Below, in pieces: positions 1 through 8,004 of a DNA stretch of 39,631 nucleotides. Source of the stretch: a virus. The position numbers and the translations under genes are program-made. The notes beneath the pieces were generated by a model. The model was not told the origin of the DNA. It did no database searches and saw only the letters and a program-made list of their open reading frames with translations. The stretch is from the IMG/VR virus record IMGVR_UViG_3300047548_000098, positions 1 to 39,631 of that record; one strand, given 5' to 3'. How positions within the stretch are numbered: position 1 is the stretch's first letter; every line of letters begins with the position of its first letter.

Positions 1-13
1 CTTCGGATTCTAA
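1..13 (+). CDS. 3' end of an upstream gene (partial)
   Basis: The frame starting at base 2 reads Phe-Gly-Phe and then TAA at 11-13. An AAGGA-type ribosome binding site for the next gene overlaps or directly follows this stop. The tight spacing matches the other late genes, so this is probably the last few codons of a virion gene lying left of the window. Nothing can be said about its function. Confidence 0.3.
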
Positions 14-22
14 GGAAATACT

Positions 23-397
23 ATGGCAGCCCCAAACTTACTCGCGCTTACTACCGGCTTAGGTAAAACAGCATACGCCACGCCGTCAACCACGGGAGCG
101 ACAACGCTGCTGTCTAATCCTGCTGGGTCTAACAAGGTGTTTAAGGTAAACCAGATTGTGGCTGCCAACGTAAACGGAACTTCCGCAGTGGACTGCACGG
201 TAACAATTAACTCTGCAGAGGCCGGTGGTGGCACAGCGTTTCCGATTGCTTCCACCATTGCTGTCCCGGCAGACGCCTCGCTGATCGTAACCGACAAGAC
301 GACCGCTATCTATCTGGAAGAAGACCGCAGCATCGTAGTGACATCTGGCACGGCAAACGGAATTACGTACTCTGCCTCGTATGAGGAGCTGTCATAA
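23..397 (+). CDS. Small virion structural protein, putative
   Basis: This 124-residue protein has no signal peptide or membrane segment. It is rich in Thr, Ala, Val and Ser with alternating hydrophobic positions, which suggests an all-beta fold. The ATG at 23 follows an AAGGA ribosome binding site at 12-16. It opens the late-gene run and sits directly upstream of the tail-appendage block. Size, composition and position fit a decoration or tail-associated protein of the kind common in aquatic phages, but I recognise no diagnostic motif. A structural role is inferred from context; the exact role is unknown. Confidence 0.6.
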   Translation: MAAPNLLALTTGLGKTAYATPSTTGATTLLSNPAGSNKVFKVNQIVAANVNGTSAVDCTVTINSAEAGGGTAFPIASTIAVPADASLIVTDKTTAIYLEEDRSIVVTSGTANGITYSASYEELS

Positions 398-399
398 AA

Positions 400-951
400 A
401 TGACAGTTGCATACCTATACAAGATAACAAATCTTGTGAACGGAATGCTGTATATAGGCGTGTCCAAAAACCCAAGGGCGCGCATGAATGCGCATGCCTG
501 CCAGACAATAAAAACAAAAGCAGCAATAAAAAATGCAATATTTAAATATGGTCGAGATAACTTCAAGTTAGAAGTAATCTGTAAGGCTGAACAAGACTAT
601 TGTTATGAATTGGAACGCAAGGCAATCGTTTCTTACAAAACCATTCTTCCTCATGGATATAACATATGTGAAGGCGGAAGAGGCGCAAAAGGTCTGTACG
701 GCGATGCTAATGGTATGTATGGAAAAAGAGGAGAGCTTCATCCAAATTTTGGAAAGCCGGGTCACAATACCGGTAGAAAGCACACTGAAGAGGCCAGAAA
801 AAAAATGTCTGAAGCTCGCAAAAATAGACAGTTCTCTGAAGAGACAAAACAAAAACTTCGTGAAAGCGCTATAAAACGTTGGGCCGATTTAGAAAAAAGA
901 CAAAAGTTAATTGATTCCGGTTTTGGTTCCGGAAAGCGTCGTAAGGAGTAA
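400..951 (+). CDS. Free-standing GIY-YIG homing endonuclease with NUMOD3 motifs
   Basis: The N-terminus (residues ~4-25) carries the GIY-YIG signature in the form LYKITN...LYIGVSK, followed by an Arg in PRARMNAH, all typical of the nuclease core (~1-95). Residues ~97-160 hold NUMOD3 DNA-binding modules (GMYGKRGELHPNFGKPG, then GRKHTEEARKKMSEARK and a second S/A-R-K helix). Family members cut DNA to spread their own gene. There is no intron or split gene around it, so it is free-standing, inserted between a structural gene and the first RCC1 gene. It is visibly AT-richer than the flanking structural genes, which suggests recent acquisition. The stop at 949-951 is 4 bases before the next ATG, and the downstream ribosome binding site lies inside its 3' end. 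Confidence 0.9.
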   Translation: MTVAYLYKITNLVNGMLYIGVSKNPRARMNAHACQTIKTKAAIKNAIFKYGRDNFKLEVICKAEQDYCYELERKAIVSYKTILPHGYNICEGGRGAKGLYGDANGMYGKRGELHPNFGKPGHNTGRKHTEEARKKMSEARKNRQFSEETKQKLRESAIKRWADLEKRQKLIDSGFGSGKRRKE

Positions 952-955
952 CGCC

Positions 956-2083
956 ATGAGCATGCGCTACAAAGGCGGCTTCATACAGGCATTTTTTGAC
1001 CCGTTGCAACCGGGCACGCCGGAACCTGCGTTATTTACGTGGGGTATAAACCAAGCCGGACAACTTGGTCAGAACGATAGGGTGTATAAATCATCCCCAA
1101 CACAAGTTGGATCAGCGACTTGGGCAACTATTTTTCTTAGTGGTAATTATAGTTCGCTTGCCATAAGTTCAAACGGCTCTTTGTGGTCGTGGGGGGAAAA
1201 TAATACTGGGCAGTTAGGCACTAATAATACTGTTTATAGGTCATCACCGGTTCAAATTGGTGCGCTCACTAATTGGGTTAGTGTAGTCGGAGGGTTGTCT
1301 GCATCGTCGGCAGCCATAAAATCAGACAATACATTGTGGACATGGGGTGGAAATAGCGGCGGTGAACTTGGTTTAAACGATAGAGCGTTCAGGTCTTCGC
1401 CCACTCAAGTCGGGAGCCAAACAAACTGGTCTTCTGTAAGATCGGGCCAAAACGGCACGGTCTCCATAAAAACCGATGGAACAATGTGGTCTTGGGGGGG
1501 CGGAAGTTACGGTCAGTTGGGTCAAGGCAACGTTATTCATCGGTCTTCACCGGTTCAGATTGGCGCTTTAGCTACATGGAAAAACGTATCCGGCGGTGTG
1601 TTTAACTTTACAGCGACTCGAACCGATGGAACAATGTGGTCTTGGGGGCTTAATAGTTTTGGTGAATTGGGTATAAATATTTCAGGCGGATCACGATCTT
1701 CACCGGTTCAGATTGGTGCTTTAACAACTTGGCTAGAAGTTAGTTCTAACGGATATACTTCGATTGCCAGAAGAAATGACGGGACTATTTGGTCTTGGGG
1801 TCAAAATCAGTTTGGTCAATTAGGGCAAAATGACACTGTAAGAAGATCTTCACCGGTTCAAATTGGTACGCAAACAGATTGGTCAAAAATTTCGTGTGGC
1901 TATTGGAATGGAGCTGCTATTAAATCTAACGGCACACTTTGGGTGTGGGGTCAGAATAGTTTTGGCCAACTTGGACAAAAAAATACTATTTATAGATCAT
2001 CTCCAGTTCAGGTCGGCGCGTTATCAACTTGGCTGACAGTATCTGCTGGAAAGTATTCAACTGCAGCAATCCTAAACACATAA
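956..2083 (+). CDS. RCC1-repeat beta-propeller protein A, putative tail appendage or adhesin
   Basis: The 375 residues hold seven tandem RCC1-type repeats of about 50 residues from ~residue 30 to the end. Each has a W(S/T)WG...GQLG core followed by RSSPVQIGAL and a conserved Trp. Seven repeats are what a closed RCC1 propeller needs. The N-terminus reads MSMRYKGGFI, which matches the start of the third paralogue at 5505 (MSTRFPGGFI) position for position and probably anchors it to the virion. I chose the ATG at 956, with AAGGAG just upstream at 943-948, over the TTG at 911 that lies inside the endonuclease gene. RCC1 proteins are best known as eukaryotic nucleotide-exchange factors, but propellers are general binding scaffolds; here a surface or receptor-binding role is inferred from the anchor and the neighbouring genes. 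The DNA is AT-richer than the structural genes. Confidence 0.8.
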   Translation: MSMRYKGGFIQAFFDPLQPGTPEPALFTWGINQAGQLGQNDRVYKSSPTQVGSATWATIFLSGNYSSLAISSNGSLWSWGENNTGQLGTNNTVYRSSPVQIGALTNWVSVVGGLSASSAAIKSDNTLWTWGGNSGGELGLNDRAFRSSPTQVGSQTNWSSVRSGQNGTVSIKTDGTMWSWGGGSYGQLGQGNVIHRSSPVQIGALATWKNVSGGVFNFTATRTDGTMWSWGLNSFGELGINISGGSRSSPVQIGALTTWLEVSSNGYTSIARRNDGTIWSWGQNQFGQLGQNDTVRRSSPVQIGTQTDWSKISCGYWNGAAIKSNGTLWVWGQNSFGQLGQKNTIYRSSPVQVGALSTWLTVSAGKYSTAAILNT

Positions 2084-2093
2084 GGAACACGTC

Positions 2094-3257
2094 ATGGCAC
2101 AGTGGAAACAATACTCTGGCGTGTGGACCAGACAGTCTCAGATGCAAGCAGCCGGTGCAGCTAATTGGCCGGGTGTGGTTATTGGCAATACGTTGTTTAG
2201 CTGGGGGTTTAACACCGATGGACAATTAGGGCAAAACAACCTTGTTTATTTATCATCCCCTGTTCAAGTCGGCGCGTTGACAAACTGGAACAATATTGCG
2301 TCTGGAAATTATAGCACTGTTGCAACAAAAACAGACGGGACAATTTGGTCGTGGGGGTCAAACGGTAGCGGGATATTAGGTCAAAATGATAATGTCAAAA
2401 GATCGTCCCCAGTACAAATTGGCGCATTAGCAACATGGCTTGGTGTTTCTTGCGGTGCATATTTTACAATGGCCACGAAAACTAACGGTGCATTATGGTC
2501 TTGGGGCAACAATGCTAATGGTCAATTAGGAAATAATAGTATTGCAAACGCATCATCCCCAGTTCAAGTCGGTGCATTAACGACATGGATTAATGCTGAA
2601 TGTTTACAGACAGCGACTCTAGCCATTAAAACTGACGGTACATTATGGGCTTGGGGCAATAATGGTAATGGTCAATTAGGTGACAACACTACTATAAATA
2701 GATCGTCCCCAGTACAAATTGGAGCATTAACAACATGGTCTAACATTGCAGGCGGCCAAAATCATGCAATAATGTTAAAGGCAGATGGTACTTTATGGGG
2801 TAGCGGAAACAATATATATGGCCAACTTGGTCAAAATAGCGTCGTATATAAATCATCGCCAACTCAAGTTGGATCATTAACAACATGGTCAAAAGCCGCC
2901 TGCGGTCTAAGTCATACAGTATCCATAAAAACAGATGGAACTTTATGGGCATGGGGGCGAAATAACAGCGGTCAATTAGGGGATAACACTATTGCATATA
3001 GATCATCCCCAGTACAAATTGGAGCATTAACAACGTGGTCTAAAGTGGGGTGTTCTCAAAATACAACTTTAGCTATAAAAACTGATGGTGCGTTATGGGC
3101 ATGGGGTGCTAACACCGGAGGTCAGTTGGGTCAAAGCAATACTACAAACAAATCATCACCTGTTCAGGTTGGTTTGCTTACTAGCTGGTCCAATATCGCA
3201 AGAGGCCCAATTGCAGGGCATACTATAGTTACTCAAACTGCGTACGTGCCCGGTTAA
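2094..3257 (+). CDS. RCC1-repeat beta-propeller protein B, putative tail appendage or adhesin
   Basis: This 387-residue paralogue of the preceding gene also has seven RCC1-type repeats (W-S/A-WG...GQLG...SSPVQxGALTTW), running from ~residue 32 to ~375. Its N-terminal anchor differs: GVWTRQSQMQAA...WPG, which resembles the second half of the anchor of paralogue C (GVWTLEQAGYY...WP). The ATG at 2094 is preceded by AAGGA overlapping the end of protein A. Many repeats are near-identical in DNA as well as protein, so the three genes could recombine with one another. The N-terminal anchor and clustering suggest a virion-attached binding protein; no enzymatic motif is visible. Confidence 0.8.
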   Translation: MAQWKQYSGVWTRQSQMQAAGAANWPGVVIGNTLFSWGFNTDGQLGQNNLVYLSSPVQVGALTNWNNIASGNYSTVATKTDGTIWSWGSNGSGILGQNDNVKRSSPVQIGALATWLGVSCGAYFTMATKTNGALWSWGNNANGQLGNNSIANASSPVQVGALTTWINAECLQTATLAIKTDGTLWAWGNNGNGQLGDNTTINRSSPVQIGALTTWSNIAGGQNHAIMLKADGTLWGSGNNIYGQLGQNSVVYKSSPTQVGSLTTWSKAACGLSHTVSIKTDGTLWAWGRNNSGQLGDNTIAYRSSPVQIGALTTWSKVGCSQNTTLAIKTDGALWAWGANTGGQLGQSNTTNKSSPVQVGLLTSWSNIARGPIAGHTIVTQTAYVPG

Positions 3258-3291
3258 TGAAAAACAGCCAACCCTGTGCTAATCTAGTCAG

Positions 3292-5061
3292 ATGAAAAAC
3301 ATCTACTTCCTATCCGGATTGCCGCGTTCCGGCAGCACAGTTCTCGCGGCCATTCTTAACCAGCATCCAAGTCTGCATGCGTCGGCTACGTCCGGCCTGT
3401 TAGACATTCTGGTTGGCACCCTACGCGCTTGGGCGGACGCTATGTCTGTTCAGGCGCAGCCAGATAAAGAGGCCGCAGAGAAGGAGATCCAAAAGATTCT
3501 CCGCAATATCTGCGAGACTAAGTACGAGCACATTGATAAGCCAGTCATCCTTGATAAAGCGCGTGGTTGGGCGTCAGACGTAAACATTCGCACGATGGCC
3601 ATGGTGCTGGGTCACAAGCCTAAGATTGTGGCGACCGTTCGTAACATCCCTGACTGCGCGGCGTCATTTGTACGGGTAGCAAAACCTGAAGATGAGAACG
3701 AATTCTGTCGTGATTCTGAGCTTATTAACCATCTCAAAGAGTCATATCAAACCCTAGAGACTGGCTATTCATTTGCCCCTGAGTGCATCCTGTGCGTGGA
3801 CTACGACGAACTAATTGCCGATCCGATTGCACAATTGCGCCGGGTAGAAGAGTTTCTGGAGCTTGAACCGTTTGACGGGTACGACGTTACTAAGATCGAC
3901 GGCACCAGTTTGAAAGAGCTTGACGAGGAAGTCTGGCAGGTTAAAGGCTTGCATGACATTAAGCCTGAGCTAAAGCGTTACTCCAACTCTGCGGACACCA
4001 AACAACTGCTCGGTCGGTCATACGATCAGTTCCTGCAGCCACGCTTCTGGCTTGGCGAAAAGGTATCAAGTCGTCCGATCCACAAGCTGGACATGCAGCT
4101 CGCTGCTGGTCTGATGGGTAACTTTGAAGAAGGCTGGAAGCTCGCACAAGAGATCGAGCGCGAAGAGCCTTGGAATAACCGAGCTGCGTTTAATCGTGGT
4201 TGGTATCGGATGTGGAATGGCAACCTTCTGGCCGGATCTCAGGATATGTTCCGTGGCCGCATCGAAAAGGTTTACGGCAATGAGCCGCCTAAAGTGCCGA
4301 CTCCAATGTGGGACGGCGAGTCTAAAGGCGTGATCTTGCTTAACCTTGAAGGTGGGTTTGGCGATCAGATCCACGGCGCTGGGTTTATCCGCTACATTGT
4401 AGACAAGGGCTGTCAGGTTATTGTTGCCTGCTCTGGTCAGCTTGCCACACTGTTCCGCGATATCCCGGGCGTTCTGGCTGTGGTGCAGCACGAGGCTATG
4501 TTTGGTGTCGTGCATGACTTCTGGGTGCCAAGTATGTCCGCCGTGCTGCCGTTAAAGCTCGAATACAAAGACGTACGCGGTGGCGCTTACATCAGCAAGC
4601 CTGACGTACCGAAAGGCAAAAAGAAACGCATTGGGTTACGTTGGCAGGGCAACCCCCAGTTTGAGCACGAGCAACACCGACTGTTCCCGCCGCAGCGTTT
4701 CTTTGATGCAGTGGGTGGGAGCGACGCCGAATACGTTTCCCTGCAACGGGATGAGGGCGCAGAGAGCCGCCCGTACTGGGTCAAAGAAGTTCCTCTCAAC
4801 TACTGGGAAGAGACTCGTGCGGCAATTGCGTCATGCGATCTAGTGATTACATCATGCACCTCTGTAGCCCACCTATCGGCGGCCATGGGTGTGCCAACAT
4901 GGATTATCGTGCCTGTTCTACCGTACTACCTGTGGGCAAAACCCGGATGCTCGACCGAATGGTACGATAGCGTTAAACTGTTCCGACAGCAGGTTCACGG
5001 CGATTGGGACCATCCTATGAAACAAGTAGCTGAACAACTTAAGGAGTTTATAAATGGCTGA
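3292..5061 (+). CDS. Sulfotransferase-glycosyltransferase fusion protein
   Basis: This 589-residue protein has two enzyme-like halves. Residues ~1-250 are a PAPS-dependent sulfotransferase: the 5'-phosphosulfate loop reads SGLPRSGSTVLAAIL at ~6-20, and VATVRNIPDCAASFVRV at ~115-131 matches the 3'-phosphate-binding R..P....S motif. After a short helical TPR-like linker (~265-330), residues ~350-585 resemble GT-B enzymes of the TPR-linked/GT9 type: GGFGDQIHGAGFIRYI, then GLRWQGNP with a basic HRLFPPQRFF segment, then CDLVITSCTSVAHLSAAMGV. The predicted activity is transfer of sulfate and of a sugar to a glycan or protein. It lies between RCC1 genes B and C, so its substrate could be host surface glycans or virion adhesins; that is inference. 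The next gene overlaps its end by 8 bases. Confidence 0.85.
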   Translation: MKNIYFLSGLPRSGSTVLAAILNQHPSLHASATSGLLDILVGTLRAWADAMSVQAQPDKEAAEKEIQKILRNICETKYEHIDKPVILDKARGWASDVNIRTMAMVLGHKPKIVATVRNIPDCAASFVRVAKPEDENEFCRDSELINHLKESYQTLETGYSFAPECILCVDYDELIADPIAQLRRVEEFLELEPFDGYDVTKIDGTSLKELDEEVWQVKGLHDIKPELKRYSNSADTKQLLGRSYDQFLQPRFWLGEKVSSRPIHKLDMQLAAGLMGNFEEGWKLAQEIEREEPWNNRAAFNRGWYRMWNGNLLAGSQDMFRGRIEKVYGNEPPKVPTPMWDGESKGVILLNLEGGFGDQIHGAGFIRYIVDKGCQVIVACSGQLATLFRDIPGVLAVVQHEAMFGVVHDFWVPSMSAVLPLKLEYKDVRGGAYISKPDVPKGKKKRIGLRWQGNPQFEHEQHRLFPPQRFFDAVGGSDAEYVSLQRDEGAESRPYWVKEVPLNYWEETRAAIASCDLVITSCTSVAHLSAAMGVPTWIIVPVLPYYLWAKPGCSTEWYDSVKLFRQQVHGDWDHPMKQVAEQLKEFING

Positions 5062-5494
5062 CGTTATTGCAACAGGTTTTTGGATCCGCGCCAAGGGCGA
5101 TCAAGTTCTGGACGTATGGGATTACAAACCGTCACAAGGCATTCTTGACACACAAGGTGGCTGGCGCGAAGCCATCCAGATCACGCCGGAAGTTAATCCG
5201 ATGCGTGAATATATCAATGGGCACGTCATTGATCTGGCACCGACCCCGGCTGAGATTCGCTGGCAGATTGGCTACCTGACCGTGGACGATCGCAAGGGTA
5301 TGCTGATTTCAGAGGCTAACAACACATATCAGCAAGTCATCACGACCGAGATGAACAAAGAAACTGACCCGGATCCTGATTCGCATATGGATATGGCAGT
5401 TGTGCAGGCGGCTAATACGGTTTACACAGAGCGCGTTGCACAGATCAACGCCTGTACCACCCAAGAAGAACTCGACGCAATCTGGAACCTGTAA
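5054..5494 (+). CDS. Uncharacterised protein between the sulfotransferase and RCC1 gene C
   Basis: I do not recognise this 146-residue protein. The first ~70 residues are rich in Trp, Asp and Pro (for example FWIRAKGDQVLDVWDYKP), and the last ~70 look helical. It has no signal peptide, membrane segment or cysteine motif. The start overlaps the end of the sulfotransferase gene by 8 bases, with AAGGAG upstream at 5041-5046, so the two are probably translationally coupled. The stop is 10 bases before RCC1 gene C. Position next to a tail-appendage gene would suit a fibre-assembly chaperone, but no sequence motif supports this. Confidence 0.7.
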   Translation: MADVIATGFWIRAKGDQVLDVWDYKPSQGILDTQGGWREAIQITPEVNPMREYINGHVIDLAPTPAEIRWQIGYLTVDDRKGMLISEANNTYQQVITTEMNKETDPDPDSHMDMAVVQAANTVYTERVAQINACTTQEELDAIWNL

Positions 5495-5504
5495 GGGGTA
5501 GGCT

Positions 5505-6734
5505 ATGTCTACAAGATTTCCCGGAGGTTTTATCAATCGCTCCGCCCCTGTAGTTGTTGGTCCAAGCGCAACCTCCGGCGGCTCTGCCCCGGGGGTGTGG
5601 ACGCTCGAACAGGCCGGGTACTATCGAAGTAAAAGTCAATGGCCGATACCGCCGTCATATGAAATATACGCGTGGGGATATAACTCGGCCTATCAAGTTG
5701 GTGATGGCACGACAGTAGCAAGATCGTCACCGGTAATGATTGGAACGGTACCTTTTACACATATTGCGGCTGGTTTCGGTAGCGCTGGTTTAACTCAAGA
5801 CGGCAAGGTATATAACTGGGGTAGAAATTCGGATGGAGCTTTTGGCACAAATAATAGAACAACTAGATCAACACCGACATTAAATAATGTTTTCATGGGT
5901 GTAAAATCAGCAGCATCACAAGCAAATACAATGGCTTTTGTGAAATATGATGGCACGTTATGGACTTGCGGTGAAAATACGCTTGGTCAACTTGGCGTGA
6001 GCGACACAGTAAATAGATCTTCTCCTGTTCAAATTGGTGTTTTAACGACATGGTCAACGGTATCCGGAAATTATTTTTCTTTTCTGGCAACCAAATCCGA
6101 TGGAACGCTCTGGGGTTGGGGATATAATAATAAAGGAGAATTAGGAGTTGGAGACGAAATCGCAAGATCATCCCCTGTTCAAATTGGCGCCGATACAAAC
6201 TGGTCAAAAGTAGCATGTGGGAGTTCTTCATTAGCAATAAAAACAGATGGCACGCTATGGTCTTGGGGCAATAACGGCGATGGTCAACTTGGTAACAATA
6301 CAACTGCTAATAGTTCGTCCCCAGCTCAAGTTGGAGCGTTGACAAATTGGAGTGAAGTTTCCACATGTGGGAACGTATCAAGTGGAAGTTGTGTTGCTAT
6401 TAAAACAAACAATACAGCTTGGGCTTGGGGCGTTAATGGTTCTGGTCAATTGGGATTAAACTCAATTGTCAGTAAGTCGTCGCCAACCCAAATTGGCGCA
6501 TTAACGATATGGGAAAAAGCCGAAAATAACGATACTACATCAAGTTGTTTTTTAAGAACCGATGGGACTATTTGGTCTTGCGGTGCGAATAATTTCGGGC
6601 AACTTGGTCAAAACGTTGAAAGTACGGTGAATAGATCTTCTCCTGTCCAAATCGGAACTGCTACAAATTGGGTAGATATTTTTACTTCAGGTTCAACTGC
6701 TAATATGTTTGCGGTATATGAAAAGTTTATTTAA
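5505..6734 (+). CDS. RCC1-repeat beta-propeller protein C, putative tail appendage or adhesin
   Basis: This 409-residue protein has the longest N-terminal anchor of the three (~residues 1-52): MSTRFPGGFI, a Gly/Ser/Pro linker, then APGVWTLEQAGYYRSKSQWP. That last motif is a hallmark of tail-appendage proteins in many aquatic phages, as I recall the family. Seven RCC1 repeats follow (~53-405); the first two are divergent (RSSPVMIG, RSTPTLNN), the other five canonical (RSSPVQIG). The ATG at 5505 follows AAGGGG at 5493-5498. The anchor combines elements found separately in paralogues A (GGFI) and B (GVWT...WP), which points to domain shuffling. A virion-attached binding role is inferred. Confidence 0.8.
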   Translation: MSTRFPGGFINRSAPVVVGPSATSGGSAPGVWTLEQAGYYRSKSQWPIPPSYEIYAWGYNSAYQVGDGTTVARSSPVMIGTVPFTHIAAGFGSAGLTQDGKVYNWGRNSDGAFGTNNRTTRSTPTLNNVFMGVKSAASQANTMAFVKYDGTLWTCGENTLGQLGVSDTVNRSSPVQIGVLTTWSTVSGNYFSFLATKSDGTLWGWGYNNKGELGVGDEIARSSPVQIGADTNWSKVACGSSSLAIKTDGTLWSWGNNGDGQLGNNTTANSSSPAQVGALTNWSEVSTCGNVSSGSCVAIKTNNTAWAWGVNGSGQLGLNSIVSKSSPTQIGALTIWEKAENNDTTSSCFLRTDGTIWSCGANNFGQLGQNVESTVNRSSPVQIGTATNWVDIFTSGSTANMFAVYEKFI

Positions 6735-6744
6735 CTCCTACGAC

Positions 6745-7410
6745 ATGGTGCCGTCTAAGGCATATATCATTCGTGTTGTAGGAAACGAAAACTCTGAAGC
6801 CTTAGCCAAGCGCTGCGCAGACTCTTGTGAAAAAGTCGAGCAGCCTTGGGAATACTGGGATGCGTATAATGGTCACGTTAACCCAGTGCAACCGCCAGAA
6901 CACCATCATCCGGCGCTGAACCTCATCAAGATCACGGACCACTACCTGACTCGTGGTGAGGTTGCTTGTGCGTTGTCACACATCAGTCTCTGGGTTAAGT
7001 GCGTAGAAGAAGACAAGCCGTTGGTGATTCTTGAGCATGACAGCGTTATGTTGCAGCCCTATACGCAGCATGCTGTGTTCAATTCGATCTGTTACCTTGG
7101 GTCTTACGAACAAGTCAAGCAGGGCTGGCAGGTGCTACCAACGCCTCCGCACGCATCCGAAGGCCCGAACTACCACTTCATTTGCCGCGCACATGCCTAC
7201 GCCATTGATCCTGCCGTAGCAAAGAACATGATCGCTCATGTAATTAAATATGGTATCAATGCGCCGCTGGACATTCTTTTGCGTGCAGACATTTTCCCGA
7301 TCCATCAGATGGGCGTTTTCGCGTATGATGAGAAGGGTTCTGAGACAACTATTCTTGGACGACCAAAACACGGGCGCAGAGCATTGCCCAACATAGATTT
7401 ATCTGACTAA
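6745..7410 (+). CDS. Glycosyltransferase, family 25 type
   Basis: About 221 residues from the ATG at 6745. The pattern is that of the GT25/LPS glycosyltransferase family: an N-terminal strand AYIIRVVGNENSEALAKRC, a WEYWDAYNG segment, then RGEVACALSHISLWVKCVEE and PLVILEHD, which corresponds to the G(E)..C..SH...w and (I/L)LE(D/H)D signature. A C-terminal HFICRAHAYAIDP stretch matches the family's conserved end region. Family members add hexoses to lipopolysaccharide or protein-linked glycans. A longer version could begin at ATG 6718 or TTG 6709, overlapping the RCC1 gene; none of these starts has a good ribosome binding site, so the start is uncertain. Confidence 0.75.
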   Translation: MVPSKAYIIRVVGNENSEALAKRCADSCEKVEQPWEYWDAYNGHVNPVQPPEHHHPALNLIKITDHYLTRGEVACALSHISLWVKCVEEDKPLVILEHDSVMLQPYTQHAVFNSICYLGSYEQVKQGWQVLPTPPHASEGPNYHFICRAHAYAIDPAVAKNMIAHVIKYGINAPLDILLRADIFPIHQMGVFAYDEKGSETTILGRPKHGRRALPNIDLSD

Positions 7411-7419
7411 GGGGAAGTC

Positions 7420-8004
7420 ATGCAATTTAATACGGTGTTCCACGATTACACCGCAATGAGCGTTAACTGGCTCGTTCAACAATACGGTATTCCAAAAACG
7501 GTCATTGAGATCGGCGTGTTTGAGGGTCACACAACCTTTAACATGACCGCAATGCTGGCCCAGCAGTACAAAGACTACAAGCACTATGCAATTGACCCGC
7601 ACGCCGAATCGGACGATATCGAAGAAGATGTGGTGGCGAAGGCAGGCGATACATTCCGCGCTAATCTTGCTGAGTTTGAACTCAAAGACCACATCGAATA
7701 CATCAACGATTATTCTTGGAATGGCTTGATTGATCTGTATAAACGCGGCGTCAAGGCTGATCTAATCTATATCGACGGAGACCATCGCGCCGCTACCGTC
7801 ATGGAAGACCTGATCCTGTCGTTCAAACTGATCGACAAGGGCGGCATTATCCTGTGTGATGACTGCGTGGCTTGGTATAACGAGAAGCTGCAGAACACGC
7901 CCAAGCTGGCCGTAGATGCGTTTATCCATTGCTACTGGGACAAGATTGACATGTTGCGCCTACCGCACGGCGCTCAGCTTGCTTTCGTTAAGAAATGCGA
8001 CTAA
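7420..8004 (+). CDS. Class I SAM-dependent methyltransferase
   Basis: This 194-residue protein has a Rossmann methyltransferase pattern. Motif I is VIEIGVFEGHTTFN (~26-39), the acidic end of strand 2 is in AIDPHAE (~58-64), and ADLIYIDGDHRAATVMEDL (~113-131) followed by GGIILCDDC resembles the Methyltransf_24 and cephalosporin-hydroxylase-like group. These enzymes often O-methylate sugars. The ATG at 7420 follows AAGGGGAAG. It sits between two glycosyltransferase genes and its end overlaps the next gene by 10 bases, so it is probably part of one glycan-tailoring operon. The substrate is unknown. Confidence 0.8.
   Translation: MQFNTVFHDYTAMSVNWLVQQYGIPKTVIEIGVFEGHTTFNMTAMLAQQYKDYKHYAIDPHAESDDIEEDVVAKAGDTFRANLAEFELKDHIEYINDYSWNGLIDLYKRGVKADLIYIDGDHRAATVMEDLILSFKLIDKGGIILCDDCVAWYNEKLQNTPKLAVDAFIHCYWDKIDMLRLPHGAQLAFVKKCD

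Noticed and set aside
400-951. A group I intron housing the GIY-YIG gene.
   Set aside because: The flanking genes are each complete with their own start, stop and ribosome binding site, and no intron-like folded flanks are visible.
1020-3240. Regular DNA repeats that could suggest a CRISPR or other repeat array.
   Set aside because: The repeats keep reading frame and encode RCC1 blades; there are no short palindromic repeats with unique spacers.
956-6734. Possible diversity-generating retroelement target in the adhesin genes.
   Set aside because: No reverse transcriptase, template repeat or adenine-specific variation signature is visible in the window.
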